Positions 36,693 through 45,144 of a stretch of 64,000 bases of DNA are shown in pieces. Where the stretch lies: contig JANSYA010000001.1 of NCBI GenBank assembly GCA_024742665.1, positions 820,425 to 884,424 of the forward strand, in the 5' to 3' direction. The translations under genes were made by a program, and so were the position numbers. The notes under the pieces were generated by a model. That model made no database searches and was not told where the DNA came from. It worked only from the letters and a program-made list of their open reading frames with translations. The number at the start of each line of letters is the position of its first letter. Positions within the stretch are counted from its first letter, which is position 1. Origin of the DNA: a bacterium. GTDB lineage: Bacteria; Spirochaetota; Leptospiria; Leptospirales; Leptonemataceae.

Positions 36693-37118
36693 TCAGTCCC
36701 CGTTCACGAGGATGCAGGTCTCCTGGTAGATCGAGCTGAGGATTTGGGTGTTGTGCGTATCGATTGAACGAACGCGTGTGATGCCGCCGTTTTCAGCAGC
36801 GGTTTTGATGCCGACATCGCCGGTAGCGATGAGGCCCAGGATGCTGCTGGCGCAGCTTTCGCCCTGCTTGGATCCTACGCCAGCGCCTTCGCCGGTCGCG
36901 TCGCCGTATTCCTGTTCGCCGATACAGTCTTCCGTACCCGCGCCGCAGTTTGCGTTAGTCTTGACGCTCGTGAGCAGCGATCCGGGAGGAATCAGGGGGA
37001 TGATGCCAGCCGGAGCCGTAACGAGAAATCCGTTGTCGCCGCGGCCGTTTCCGAGGCCGGAGCAAACGATCAAAGTCGCGCTCGCGAAAGCCAACAGCAG
37101 TATTAGTTTAGTTTGCAT
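36693..37118 (-). CDS. TRL-like lipoprotein, copy B
   Basis: 141 residues from ATG at 37118, which has AGGAG 10 nt upstream (a GTG three codons earlier is too close to it). Signal ends in ATLIVCSG. TRL domain: GSKQGESCASSILGLIATGDVGIKTA, GGITRVRSID, CILVNGD. DNA around the NCGAG...CIGEQEYGD insert is almost identical to copy A, so this is a recent tandem duplication. Confidence 0.85.
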   Translation of the reverse strand: MQTKLILLLAFASATLIVCSGLGNGRGDNGFLVTAPAGIIPLIPPGSLLTSVKTNANCGAGTEDCIGEQEYGDATGEGAGVGSKQGESCASSILGLIATGDVGIKTAAENGGITRVRSIDTHNTQILSSIYQETCILVNGD

Positions 37119-37347
37119 AGATTTCACTCTCCTAGTGATGGTTAAGTAATGCTGGCAAAGGAGACTACTTACTGGAATCGTTGCAAGTAATTCTTTGAAT
37201 GGATGCCAATTAAATGAACGGGCCGGGGGATCGAAGCGTCATGCTTGCCCGGCAGTCTGATAGATGTGGCGGGTCCGGGATACTTAGATGAGCTTGCGCC
37301 CAGAGTAGTGTCGACGACGGTGTCGCATTTGCGGAGAAACTAAAGAA

Positions 37348-38145
37348 ATGATACAGCTCTGTATGAACCCCGGGCTCTTCGGGCGAATCTCGGTGGCCTG
37401 CGCCGCGCTTTTCCTTCTGACAGCGTGCGTTTCCCGGGTCTCTACGCGTCAGCAGCGGGTTTTGTACGTGGATCAGCAGCTTTCGGAAGTGAACCGACAG
37501 CTTATCGGCCGCCTTTTTCGCTTTTACCGGGGCGTTACGGAGGCTGACCTCGCAGCGATCCAATCTCGTGCCGATGCGGACTGCAGCATAGAGGGGGCGC
37601 AAGAGGCGGACTCTCTGTACGACGGCCGCAAAATCCTGTATACGGGAGACTATCGCGAAGGGATCGCCCGGGGGAAAGTTTGCGTCTGGAGCACGGACGG
37701 CGAGCTATTGAAGTTCGGGGATTACGATCAGGACGGCCGGGTCCGGGGCCTGGCAGTCGAATCCCTTAAGGGTCGCCCTTATATTATTGAGAAGTACCTG
37801 CCGGAAAAGCAGCTACGGGTGCGAAGATCGTTTTTTTTACTGGATTCGGAGAAAAGATTCTATCGTGTTCTGGTGCGCCTGGAGCTCAACTATGAAGCAG
37901 AGGAGCGGCAGGTACGCTACGTATTCGATCATGTCAGCAGTGCTCTCCTGCGACGTTTGGAAACTCGTGTGAGCGCAACGTCCGGTAGTCGGGAGAAAAT
38001 CGGACTGCAATTCATACTGAGTACGAATCAGCTTCAGCCTCTTTGCATCCTCCATACCGAAAGCGGGAAACGTCAGAATGTCGCCTCGGACAGATGCGTG
38101 CTGCCCATTGAGGCGGACCTGGTTACCGGCGGAAATCGAATCTAA
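37348..38145 (+). CDS. Putative lipoprotein, unknown function
   Basis: 265 residues with a lipoprotein signal ending in LLTACVS (Met6 would give a shorter leader). The mature part includes GKVCVWSTDGELLKFGDYDQDGR, a pattern reminiscent of MORN/toxin-immunity-like repeats that print a G-x-Y/W unit, but I cannot assign it. Four cysteines lie scattered in the second half. GGAG precedes the ATG by 11 nt. It is divergent from the TRL pair. Confidence 0.7.
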   Translation: MIQLCMNPGLFGRISVACAALFLLTACVSRVSTRQQRVLYVDQQLSEVNRQLIGRLFRFYRGVTEADLAAIQSRADADCSIEGAQEADSLYDGRKILYTGDYREGIARGKVCVWSTDGELLKFGDYDQDGRVRGLAVESLKGRPYIIEKYLPEKQLRVRRSFFLLDSEKRFYRVLVRLELNYEAEERQVRYVFDHVSSALLRRLETRVSATSGSREKIGLQFILSTNQLQPLCILHTESGKRQNVASDRCVLPIEADLVTGGNRI

Positions 38146-38347
38146 ACGCGGGGCGGAGTCGAGCAAAAGACCGGTCGCCTCTCGCGCTGATTTTTGGGGT
38201 TTTACAGTTCGCGCCATCTAGCCGGGTCTTCGCGCAATCCAATCGGGTCTTCGCGCCGTCCGGGCAGACGTTCGCGCAATGCGTGTGTCGAAAACAGGCC
38301 CGGACGAAATTTCTTGACGAAACACTGACGCAGGTAAGTAATCACCC

Positions 38348-39178
38348 ATGCATCCGGAGGGTCGTTTTGTCCGAAAAATCAATTCAGGCAACGATCCGCA
38401 CCGGGCGGCCCGTGGTATTATTACGATAGCAACAATCTGGCTATTACTTTCGACGGTCTCCTGCGCGCACTATATTGAGCATTCCTCCGAAGCCGCCCGG
38501 GTCGACATAGTTTCCTCTGAATCTTTCCCGAAAGAAAATCCGAAGATCGCGTTAATAGGATTTTACGGTTATACCTCAAGGCCGGCCGAAAACGCGGCGG
38601 GAGAAAGGGGGATCATCGCCGAGATCGATTATTCGCGCGATTTGAAGCAGGCCGTCGGGATGGGCGTGCCGGCGGCGAACATCCCCTTCAAAGGTTTCCG
38701 AAAGATTCAACCGGAAAATCGGAACGCCTTCATCGAGGATTATATCCAGTTCGCGCGGGATAGCGGATTTGTCGAGCTGGCGAAGGTCTTCAATTTTGAC
38801 GGGGATGAGCCGCGCTTCAAACGGCGCGACGTGGATTTTTATATCATGGGCATTCACGTGCCCCCGTTTTCCGAGCGGCGCCCGGGCTGTCTGACGCTGC
38901 TGCCGGAGCTCGTTGGCTGGCTCACCCTGGGCACCGTCCCGATCTGGAGTCAGTACCAGTCGGGTTCGATCATTCACATCTACGACGGCGAGCTGGAAAA
39001 AGTCGGCAGCTATTATTACGATTCAAGCTATTCCGCCGTCGCGAGCTGGTGGTTCTTAAACGGCGACGCCTGGATTTCGGAGCCGAGCGCTCCGCCGCCT
39101 CTGAAGATCTGGAGCGGAGATGTTAAGCAGTTCTCAGAGGATTTTCAGAAGTTGCTCGAGCAGCCGTCTGAAACCTGA
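38348..39178 (+). CDS. Putative lipoprotein, unknown function
   Basis: 276 residues. A long basic N-region precedes the hydrophobic segment ending in LLSTVSCAH (lipobox Cys39). The mature part is beta-rich with many aromatic residues (YYYDSSYSAVASWWFLNGDAW). Repeats of the 13-mer CGGGTCTTCGCGC lie in the intergenic DNA before it. It is followed by another lipoprotein gene after 38 bp. Not assigned to a family. Confidence 0.7.
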   Translation: MHPEGRFVRKINSGNDPHRAARGIITIATIWLLLSTVSCAHYIEHSSEAARVDIVSSESFPKENPKIALIGFYGYTSRPAENAAGERGIIAEIDYSRDLKQAVGMGVPAANIPFKGFRKIQPENRNAFIEDYIQFARDSGFVELAKVFNFDGDEPRFKRRDVDFYIMGIHVPPFSERRPGCLTLLPELVGWLTLGTVPIWSQYQSGSIIHIYDGELEKVGSYYYDSSYSAVASWWFLNGDAWISEPSAPPPLKIWSGDVKQFSEDFQKLLEQPSET

Positions 39179-39216
39179 GGCTCTGCGTCCTTTTATATAG
39201 AAATCAGGAGAATTAA

Positions 39217-40140
39217 ATGAAGAAGGGAAAGGACTTGCGAATATTATTTTTGCCTGTGTTCATGCTCGCGTTCGCGATCTTGAACGGTAATTGTAAGAGC
39301 GCAACGATTCACACAATCAACAACGATTTACGAGTCGGTCTACAGAAAGCCGAAAAACTCGCTGAAGACCAAAAGTACGACGAAGCTCTGGTGGTCTTGC
39401 AGCCGATCAAAGAGATCTATCCCGACGAACCCCGGCTGGTCGCGCTGCTGGATACTATTAAAGCGAACGGTGGGAAAGAGATCAAACGACCGGAGGCGCT
39501 GGGTTTCAACTATGCGTTTCGGAAAGAGGCCGATGCCGGAATTGGTGAGCGCATCGCATGGTATCTGCCGGATCGTTTGTTTGATGCTCTGGACCTGCTA
39601 ACAGTCAAAGTTGGGATCGGATATAATTCCGGGCTTGGTGTGTGGGTTACGCGCTATGCGCAGCTCAAGGCTCTGGGTGGATACAGCTACGGGCTGTCGA
39701 TTGCTCAGAAAAGAAATATTGGAATCTACGGCGGCGGCGGTGGCGAAGTCGCCGTTGGTCCGGCGGATATTGTCGGAATGGGCGAGTCCCGGGTCGGCAC
39801 GAACGGAGTCGATTCGATCTTTATCGCTCAGTCCAAGATGATCACGGCGGGGGATCCGATCTTTATGCGCTACAGAGACGTCTGGGGCATCGGCGTTCAG
39901 GCGGCCGCAGGGGTCGATATCTATGCGGAGATACATCCCCTTGAAATCGTCGATCTGATCGCCGGGTTCTTTCTGATCGATTTTCTAAACGACGATCTGG
40001 CCACGACAGACCGCTTGCAGCTATCATCACGCGATTGGGAAAATCTGAATAAGAGCAGCGGCCAAATTTCGTCTATGACCAGGGCGAAGTACAATACGCT
40101 GTTAAAGACCTATCCCACTCTCTATTCAAAACCACAGTAA
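39217..40140 (+). CDS. Putative lipoprotein with TPR-like N-terminal helices
   Basis: 307 residues, with AGGAGA before the ATG. Signal ends in LNGNCKS (Cys27). Residues about 38-80 look like a TPR pair (LRVGLQKAEKLAEDQKYDEA). The rest is Gly-rich beta (IGIYGGGGGEVAVGPADIVG), perhaps a small barrel or a LemA/BamD-like module; I cannot place it. It follows the preceding lipoprotein gene after 38 bp. Confidence 0.7.
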   Translation: MKKGKDLRILFLPVFMLAFAILNGNCKSATIHTINNDLRVGLQKAEKLAEDQKYDEALVVLQPIKEIYPDEPRLVALLDTIKANGGKEIKRPEALGFNYAFRKEADAGIGERIAWYLPDRLFDALDLLTVKVGIGYNSGLGVWVTRYAQLKALGGYSYGLSIAQKRNIGIYGGGGGEVAVGPADIVGMGESRVGTNGVDSIFIAQSKMITAGDPIFMRYRDVWGIGVQAAAGVDIYAEIHPLEIVDLIAGFFLIDFLNDDLATTDRLQLSSRDWENLNKSSGQISSMTRAKYNTLLKTYPTLYSKPQ

Positions 40141-40266
40141 GCGAATCAGGCCGCCCCGTCTGCGTCCGAAATATCGGCGCAGGCGCTGGCAGCCGTCTCG
40201 TCCTTGATCACCGTTCAGTCGCCGTTCGGCGCGGACCAGGCGGATCCTGCCTGCCGCATCCAATCC

Positions 40267-40812
40267 TCAATACACAGTTTGCTCTAAATCTGCCAGGCGA
40301 TGAGTGACTTCGCCTGATCCAGGTTTCATTTGAAAACCGGTGACGACTTTCCGGCCGGTGTTGCCCGAAAATTCCAGAGTTACCTGGATCGCGTCGCGAT
40401 CTTCTCCGTCCAGGCCGCGGAGCGCGCCGGTCTGCCGTTCAAAGCGCCACTTTATGACGCTGGTGCTGGGCTTATGAATCGCGCCGGTGAGCGCGTCAAT
40501 GGCGAGTCCGACGCCGAAGTTGCAGAAGTTTCCCAGAATCCAGAGATCGACGTCTTTCTCGATGAGCAGAGCGTGCGTTTCGTATCCGCTCAGTTCGAAT
40601 CTTATATTGTAGTTGTTGTTCAGATCCAGGCGGTAGGTGCCGGGAGTCGTAATGTTGGCGATTAAATTTCTGCCTGAGAGAATTGATACGTTCGCCCCGG
40701 GCGGCTCGGATTCAAAGCTATAGTCGTAATTGCTGTCGCTGAAAAGAGTCGCGCAGTGCGAAGCGAAAAGGAGGGGTATGAAAGCCGGAAGCAGGCTGAG
40801 TTTGAAGTTCAT
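40267..40812 (-). CDS. PEGA-like lipoprotein, copy A
   Basis: 181 residues. Signal ends in LFASHCATLF. The mature N-terminus carries a PEGA-like beta motif (SFESEPPGANVSILSGRNLIANITTPGTYRLDL) that resembles the PEGA domain of surface and S-layer-linked proteins. The C-terminus VTLEFSGNTGRKVVTGFQM is shared with copy B. It is one of a tandem pair with the next gene. Confidence 0.78.
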   Translation of the reverse strand: MNFKLSLLPAFIPLLFASHCATLFSDSNYDYSFESEPPGANVSILSGRNLIANITTPGTYRLDLNNNYNIRFELSGYETHALLIEKDVDLWILGNFCNFGVGLAIDALTGAIHKPSTSVIKWRFERQTGALRGLDGEDRDAIQVTLEFSGNTGRKVVTGFQMKPGSGEVTHRLADLEQTVY

Positions 40813-40919
40813 TTCCGCAACCTGCCCGATCCGGCGGGCAGGGCAAGCGATTTCCCTGCTATTGCCTTGAGTTCTTCAGGAATGTCCTCAGGAATGCGTC
40901 GGACCTTTCGCCTGGCTTT

Positions 40920-41468
40920 TCAATATACAGTCGGATTTAGATCGCTCAGCCGGTGAACCACTTCGCCCGTTCCGCGTTTCATTTGAAAGCCGGCGACGAC
41001 CTTCCGGCCGTGATTGCCCGAAAACTCCAGAGTTACGTTGATTGCACCTTGATCTTCTTCGCCGTTCGAATCCTGAGGTGTTCCCTCTGCGCGTTCGAAT
41101 TCCCACCGGATCAGGCTGGTGCTGGGCTTATGAATCGCGCCGGAGATCGCGTCAATGGGCAGACCGTAGCCGAGATTGAGGACGTTGGCCAGGATCCAGA
41201 GGTCGACGTCCTTGTCGATCATGAGCCTGTGGCTCTTGTATCCGCTCAGTTCAAAATGAACATCATAATGCTTGCGCAGGTCGAGGGGAATGGAAGCCGG
41301 CGTCGTGATACTGGCGATTAAATTCCCGCGCGAAGTGATTTTGACGGTGGCCCCGGCCGGCTCGGACTCGAATTCGTAATCGTAGACGCGATCGCTGAAG
41401 ATCGTCGCGCAGTGCGTCGCGAAAAGCAGTGGGATCAGAGGCAGAAGCAGGCCGAGTTTGAATTTCAT
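40920..41468 (-). CDS. PEGA-like lipoprotein, copy B
   Basis: 182 residues, clearly paralogous to copy A over its full length: the same signal ending LFATHCATIF, EFESEPAGATVKITSRGNLIASITTPAS and the same DVDLWILANVLNLGYGLPIDA middle. The two genes lie head to tail with a 107-bp gap, which indicates tandem duplication. Function unknown. Confidence 0.78.
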   Translation of the reverse strand: MKFKLGLLLPLIPLLFATHCATIFSDRVYDYEFESEPAGATVKITSRGNLIASITTPASIPLDLRKHYDVHFELSGYKSHRLMIDKDVDLWILANVLNLGYGLPIDAISGAIHKPSTSLIRWEFERAEGTPQDSNGEEDQGAINVTLEFSGNHGRKVVAGFQMKRGTGEVVHRLSDLNPTVY

Positions 41469-41618
41469 TCCGATAAATTGGCCGGGCGGCTAAGCGCGGC
41501 AAGCGAATTTCTCGGGTTTACTAATGGTTCTTTAGAGATGTGTCCGCTGCCTGTTATTCAGCCGCAAGCAGCGCGACGCCTTATGCAGAAACGTACATAA
41601 TCAGTCGGCCGGCCGGCT

Positions 41619-41909
41619 TTAATCGGAATCGTCGCTGCGGCATTCGCTCGGCACCTGGGACTGGCAAAAGATGCTTCCAAGGAGCAGGTTGGTCGTGCTG
41701 GCCCTCTGGGATGAAGAGGTGCTGCTACTCGAATTGGCGGCAATATACGAAGTCAGAACAGCCAGTGAGCAATCGTCCGCCGCCTGTCGTTTGGCTTCGC
41801 AGTCTCTGAAAGAGCAGCGCACCGTGAGCATTGCCGGCATCGAGACGGCCAGGGCGGCGATCGCCAGCGTTGATTTCAAGCGTGGGCCGAAAAGGTTTCG
41901 TATACTCAT
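41619..41909 (-). CDS. Small secreted Cys-containing protein
   Basis: 96 residues with a signal segment (about 10-28) ending near MLTVRCSF, possibly a lipobox. The short mature part has five cysteines and a Ser-rich central loop (SSSSTSSSQRAS). Coding is supported by the signal and clean codon pattern; a clear ribosome binding site is missing. Unassigned. Confidence 0.55.
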   Translation of the reverse strand: MSIRNLFGPRLKSTLAIAALAVSMPAMLTVRCSFRDCEAKRQAADDCSLAVLTSYIAANSSSSTSSSQRASTTNLLLGSIFCQSQVPSECRSDDSD

Positions 41910-41989
41910 AAAGAATTCTTACTAAGTCTATGCGCTCCGGTCAAACAATAAATCGGCGGCCCATTCGCCGAAATGTCGCAAATACTGAA

Positions 41990-42018
41990 TTGACGAAACT
42001 TAGGCGAGCAAACAATCT
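41990..42018 (+). promoter_or_regulatory. Possible sigma-70 promoter before TRL copy C
   Basis: TTGACG (41990-41995) and CAATCT (42013-42018) with a 17-bp spacer, ending about 28 bp before the TRL start. The -10 is a weak match. Confidence 0.35.
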
Positions 42019-42046
42019 CGACTTTTTGACGGAGAATGTATAAAAA

Positions 42047-42373
42047 ATGAAATTCAATTATTTTGCGGTACTCGCGATCGCTATGGGATTCGCGGTCGCA
42101 TGTTCCTCGATGATGGGCGTCGGCGGCCCCGACGTGGGCGGTTCCATTTTTGGCCGCGTGGCGCGATCCGAATCGATTCCCGGCACCATCGGCAGCAAAG
42201 AGGGTAAGTCCTGCCAGTCAGCGGTTCTCGCGCTCTTCGCTTCCGGCGACGCTTCGGTCGAAGGCGCGGCGAAAGCCGGCGGGATCAGTCGCGTGAGCAG
42301 CGTGAGCTTTGAGCGGACCAACGTTCTGGGATCGGTGTATCTTGCGAATTGTACGCTGGTGACCGGCGAGTGA
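42047..42373 (+). CDS. TRL-like lipoprotein, copy C
   Basis: 108 residues. Signal ends in FAVACSS. TRL domain: GSKEGKSCQSAVLALFASGDASVEGAAKAGGIS, then CTLVTGE at the end. It lacks the two-cysteine insert of copies A and B, so it is closer to the plain family form. A GGAG lies about 12 nt before the ATG. The next TRL gene begins 20 bp downstream. Confidence 0.85.
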   Translation: MKFNYFAVLAIAMGFAVACSSMMGVGGPDVGGSIFGRVARSESIPGTIGSKEGKSCQSAVLALFASGDASVEGAAKAGGISRVSSVSFERTNVLGSVYLANCTLVTGE

Positions 42374-42393
42374 GTCGCGGGAGGATGAAAGCC

Positions 42394-42777
42394 ATGAGAA
42401 ATTCACTTCTCGCAATCGCCGGGGCGGCCGCGCTGCTGGTGGCCTGCGCCGGAACGCTGCCGGTCGGCGATCCGCGCTTTGGTCGGGGGGCGTCGCCTTT
42501 TCTGCCGTCTTCGTATACGTACCCGGCGCCGGGCTATGGCGCGGTCGTTGAGGTCGGTTCAAAGACCGGCACGTCCTGCATTACGGAGATGAGCTATCCT
42601 CTGCCGTATCCGCTGTCGGCTGCGACTCTTTCGATGCACGGAGACGGTTCGGTGGAAACCGCGGCGCGTCTGGGCGGCATCACCGAAATTACGAGCGTAG
42701 CGTATCGCTATAAGAATTCGGGGCTGGGTCTGTTCGGAACCCAGACTCAAATTTGCACGATCGTTACCGGCGAATAA
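42394..42777 (+). CDS. TRL-like lipoprotein, copy D
   Basis: 127 residues from ATG at 42394, 9 nt after GGGAGG; ATG at 42385 touches the ribosome site and is unlikely. Signal ends in LLVACAG. TRL domain: VGSKTGTSCITEMSYPLPYPLSAATLSMHGDGSVETAARLGGI, with a divergent middle, then CTIVTGE. It forms a pair with copy C and ends at a strong terminator. Confidence 0.84.
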   Translation: MRNSLLAIAGAAALLVACAGTLPVGDPRFGRGASPFLPSSYTYPAPGYGAVVEVGSKTGTSCITEMSYPLPYPLSAATLSMHGDGSVETAARLGGITEITSVAYRYKNSGLGLFGTQTQICTIVTGE

Positions 42778-42823
42778 AAAAACGCGCCGCTTCTGAGTAT
42801 TGATTCAGAAGCGGCGCGTTTTT
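42778..42823. terminator. Strong bidirectional terminator
   Basis: Stem AAAAACGCGCCGCTTCTGA with TCAGAAGCGGCGCGTTTTT (19 bp) around an 8-nt loop, between the TRL pair and the convergent aldolase gene. The T-run after the stem makes it a good Rho-independent terminator for both strands. Confidence 0.9.
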
Positions 42824-42829
42824 CGCTGC

Positions 42830-42850
42830 GCGATATGCGATATGCGATAT
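42830..42850. repeat. Heptamer tandem repeat
   Basis: Three exact copies of GCGATAT right after the terminator and before the aldolase 3' end. Too short to classify. Confidence 0.6.
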
Positions 42851-42915
42851 GCGCGACGTGCTGCTTTCGCATGTCGTCGCGCTTTCATTTGTCGATTGTC
42901 TGCGTTTTTACTCTA

Positions 42916-43974
42916 TCAGGCGATCGTGATTTGATCGTCCAAATACACGTCCTGGATCGTTTGCAGCAGCTGCGCGCCTTCTTTCATGTCGCGCTGGAAA
43001 GCCTTGCGACCCGAGATCAGGCCGGTGCCGCCCGCACGTTTGTTGACCACGGCGGTTTTTACAGCTTCGGCGAAGTCGTTGTCCCCCGAGGCGCCGCCGG
43101 AGTTGATCAATCCCGCGCGGCCCATATAGCAGTTCATCACCTGGTAGCGGCACAGGTCGATGGGATGATCGCTGCTTAAGTCGCTATAAACTTTTTCGTG
43201 CGTCTTCGCGAATTTGATCGCGTTAAAGCCGCCGTTGTTTTCCGGCAGCTTCTGTTTGATGATGTCGGCTTCGATCGTAACGCCTAAGTGATTCGCCTGT
43301 CCGGTTAAGTCGGCTGCGACGTGGTAATCTTTGTCCGCTTTGAAGCCGGAGTTGCGCGTATAACACCAGAGCACCGTCGCCATGCCGAGCTCGTGGGCGT
43401 GCTGAAAGGCCTGTGCGATCTCGACGATCTGACGATTCGATTCTTCCGAACCGAAGTAGATCGTGGCGCCGACCGCCACCGCGCCCATATTCCAGGCTTC
43501 TTCGATATTGCCGTACAGGATTTGATCGAAGGTGTTCGGGTAGGTCATCAGCTCGTTGTGATTGATCTTGACGATGAACGGAATCTTATGCGCGTACTTG
43601 CGGGCGACGGATCCCAGCACGCCAAAGGTCGAAGCGACCGCGTTGCAGCCGCCTTCGATGGCCAGCTTCACGATATTTTCCGGATCGAAGTAGATCGGAT
43701 TCGGCGCGAAGCTGGCGGCGGCGGTGTGTTCGATGCCCTGGTCGACGGGCAGGATCGACAGATAGCCGGTGCCGCCCAGACGGCCCGAGTTAAAGAGCTG
43801 GCCCAGGCTTCGCAATACTTGCGGATTGCGATCGGTGATGCTGTAGATATCGTTGATGAAATTCGGGCCCGGCAGATGCAGCAGATCCTTCGAGACCTTC
43901 GCTGTGTGGCCGAGCAGGCTGGCGGCGTCGCCGCCGAGATGTTCTTCGATTTTTGCGTGAGTCGTTGCAGTCAT
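42916..43974 (-). CDS. fbaB: Class I fructose-bisphosphate aldolase (DhnA/FbaB type)
   Basis: 352 residues of the archaeal/DhnA-type class I aldolase: [62 protein letters not shown] and, near the end, [12 protein letters not shown]. It forms a Schiff base with a lysine and needs no metal. It splits fructose 1,6-bisphosphate in glycolysis, downstream of the PPi-PFK encoded at 31-32 kb. Cytoplasmic. Confidence 0.93.
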   Translation of the reverse strand: MTATTHAKIEEHLGGDAASLLGHTAKVSKDLLHLPGPNFINDIYSITDRNPQVLRSLGQLFNSGRLGGTGYLSILPVDQGIEHTAAASFAPNPIYFDPENIVKLAIEGGCNAVASTFGVLGSVARKYAHKIPFIVKINHNELMTYPNTFDQILYGNIEEAWNMGAVAVGATIYFGSEESNRQIVEIAQAFQHAHELGMATVLWCYTRNSGFKADKDYHVAADLTGQANHLGVTIEADIIKQKLPENNGGFNAIKFAKTHEKVYSDLSSDHPIDLCRYQVMNCYMGRAGLINSGGASGDNDFAEAVKTAVVNKRAGGTGLISGRKAFQRDMKEGAQLLQTIQDVYLDDQITIA

Positions 43975-44082
43975 AATTCGTTATCCGTTGGTTCCTCTGG
44001 GAGTATATATCCAGATCGTTCGCCTTCAGGAGGTCGGCGATCCGAATCCGTTTTGCTGTTTCTGTGCTGTGATTTCGTTCGC

Positions 44083-44715
44083 CTATTCGGCTTGCAGGCT
44101 TTCGACCAGCGCGCCCTGGGAAAGCCCTTCGTTCGTGGATTTGCCGAAGAATTGTAGCTCAACTTCCGAAATGCTCGCTTCGCTCAGCTGCGCTTCCGCG
44201 GCTTCCGTAAAGACCATGCGAACGGCAATCCAGGCGCGCGGCGTTTCAAAGAGCTGTTCGCGTCGAGTCGTACGGTTGCCCGTTGCCGAATTCGTTTCGC
44301 GCGGTTCCGATTCCCAGACCGGTCCTTCGACTTCGAAGTCGTCCGCGAGATCCGATACGAAAGCGCGAATCGCGTCTCGATTGCCGCGGCGTTGCATGCG
44401 CACGACATTCAGTTGGTCCGCCTGGGAAAAGAGCGTGATATTCGCGTCGGCCGGAGGGGCGTCGGGCAGTCCCGCGGTCGCCGCGATGCGTTCTGTTTCC
44501 GGATCCGCGCTACGGGTCGCTTCGAATTCCAGGCGCCCTTCGGAGTCCGCGGTCTGGCGCCAGCCGGCGTCCTTCAAATTCGCGGCGGTCTTTGAGGCTT
44601 GCGCGTCCCAGACGAAAACATCCAGAGCGGGTGGATGATCCAGGTCAGCTTGTTTGTCGCCGCCGCAAAACGCGAACGCTCCACCGACCAGGACGATGGC
44701 CAGGCCCTGCCGCAT
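44083..44715 (-). CDS. Putative lipoprotein, unknown function
   Basis: 211 residues from ATG at 44715, which gives a clean lipoprotein signal (MRQGLAIVLVGGAFAFCGG). An ATG 30 codons upstream (44805) has no signal-like start but is also possible; neither has a good ribosome site. The mature part is acidic and Ala/Glu-rich with a conserved-looking middle (FVSDLADDFEVEGPVWESEPRET). No family recognised. Confidence 0.65.
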   Translation of the reverse strand: MRQGLAIVLVGGAFAFCGGDKQADLDHPPALDVFVWDAQASKTAANLKDAGWRQTADSEGRLEFEATRSADPETERIAATAGLPDAPPADANITLFSQADQLNVVRMQRRGNRDAIRAFVSDLADDFEVEGPVWESEPRETNSATGNRTTRREQLFETPRAWIAVRMVFTEAAEAQLSEASISEVELQFFGKSTNEGLSQGALVESLQAE

Positions 44716-45144
44716 CAGTCGGAGCGCGCTACTAGATTGAGGAAAAGCTGAGGCCCGCGCAGCGGTCCGGGTAGAAACGATTTGAGATTCGGCGGGGTTT
44801 CGCATGCTTCCCGGGTACCCCGCTTGCCCCAGGTGCCAAGCACTATTTTACTATCAGCGCGTCTCGCGCGCGTTGTGCGTGCGAAAGCGCAGCATATCAA
44901 ATAATAACGAAGCCGATCGTGGCGCAGGGCGGAAAACGATTGCCAGGAGAGACTTATTATGAGACATAATCCATTGGTCGGTTTTTAGACTGCTAAAGAA
45001 CGCTAAACATATGTTTGCTGTTTTTTAGTGGTTTATGCGGCGGCGCGACTCGCGGGCGAAGAAGTCTTCGCTCTGAATTTCGAGAATCGTCTTCGCGCAG
45101 CTGCTGGTCGCGATCGACGCCGGGTCTGCCCGGGGCAATGTTTT
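44716..45144. other. Noncoding region before flhF
   Basis: About 430 bp between the minus-strand lipoprotein and flhF. It holds a 9-codon frame MRHNPLVGF (44959-44988) with AGGAG 10 nt upstream, a perfect 12-bp palindrome AAACATATGTTT (45005-45016) and an AT-rich stretch. No clear consensus promoter seen. Confidence 0.6.
45005..45016. promoter_or_regulatory. 12-bp palindrome upstream of flhF
   Basis: Perfect palindrome AAACATATGTTT, flanked by CGCT and GCTG, about 130 bp before the flhF start. A possible operator for a dimeric regulator; not matched to a known factor. Confidence 0.35.

Noticed and set aside
38223-38259. Direct repeat CGGGTCTTCGCGC as a mobile-element mark
   Set aside because: Two 13-mers 24 bp apart with no associated element; most likely local duplication.
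43321-44157. Long plus-strand frame opposite the class I aldolase
   Set aside because: The minus strand encodes a well-conserved aldolase here, so the plus frame is a composition shadow of GC-rich DNA.
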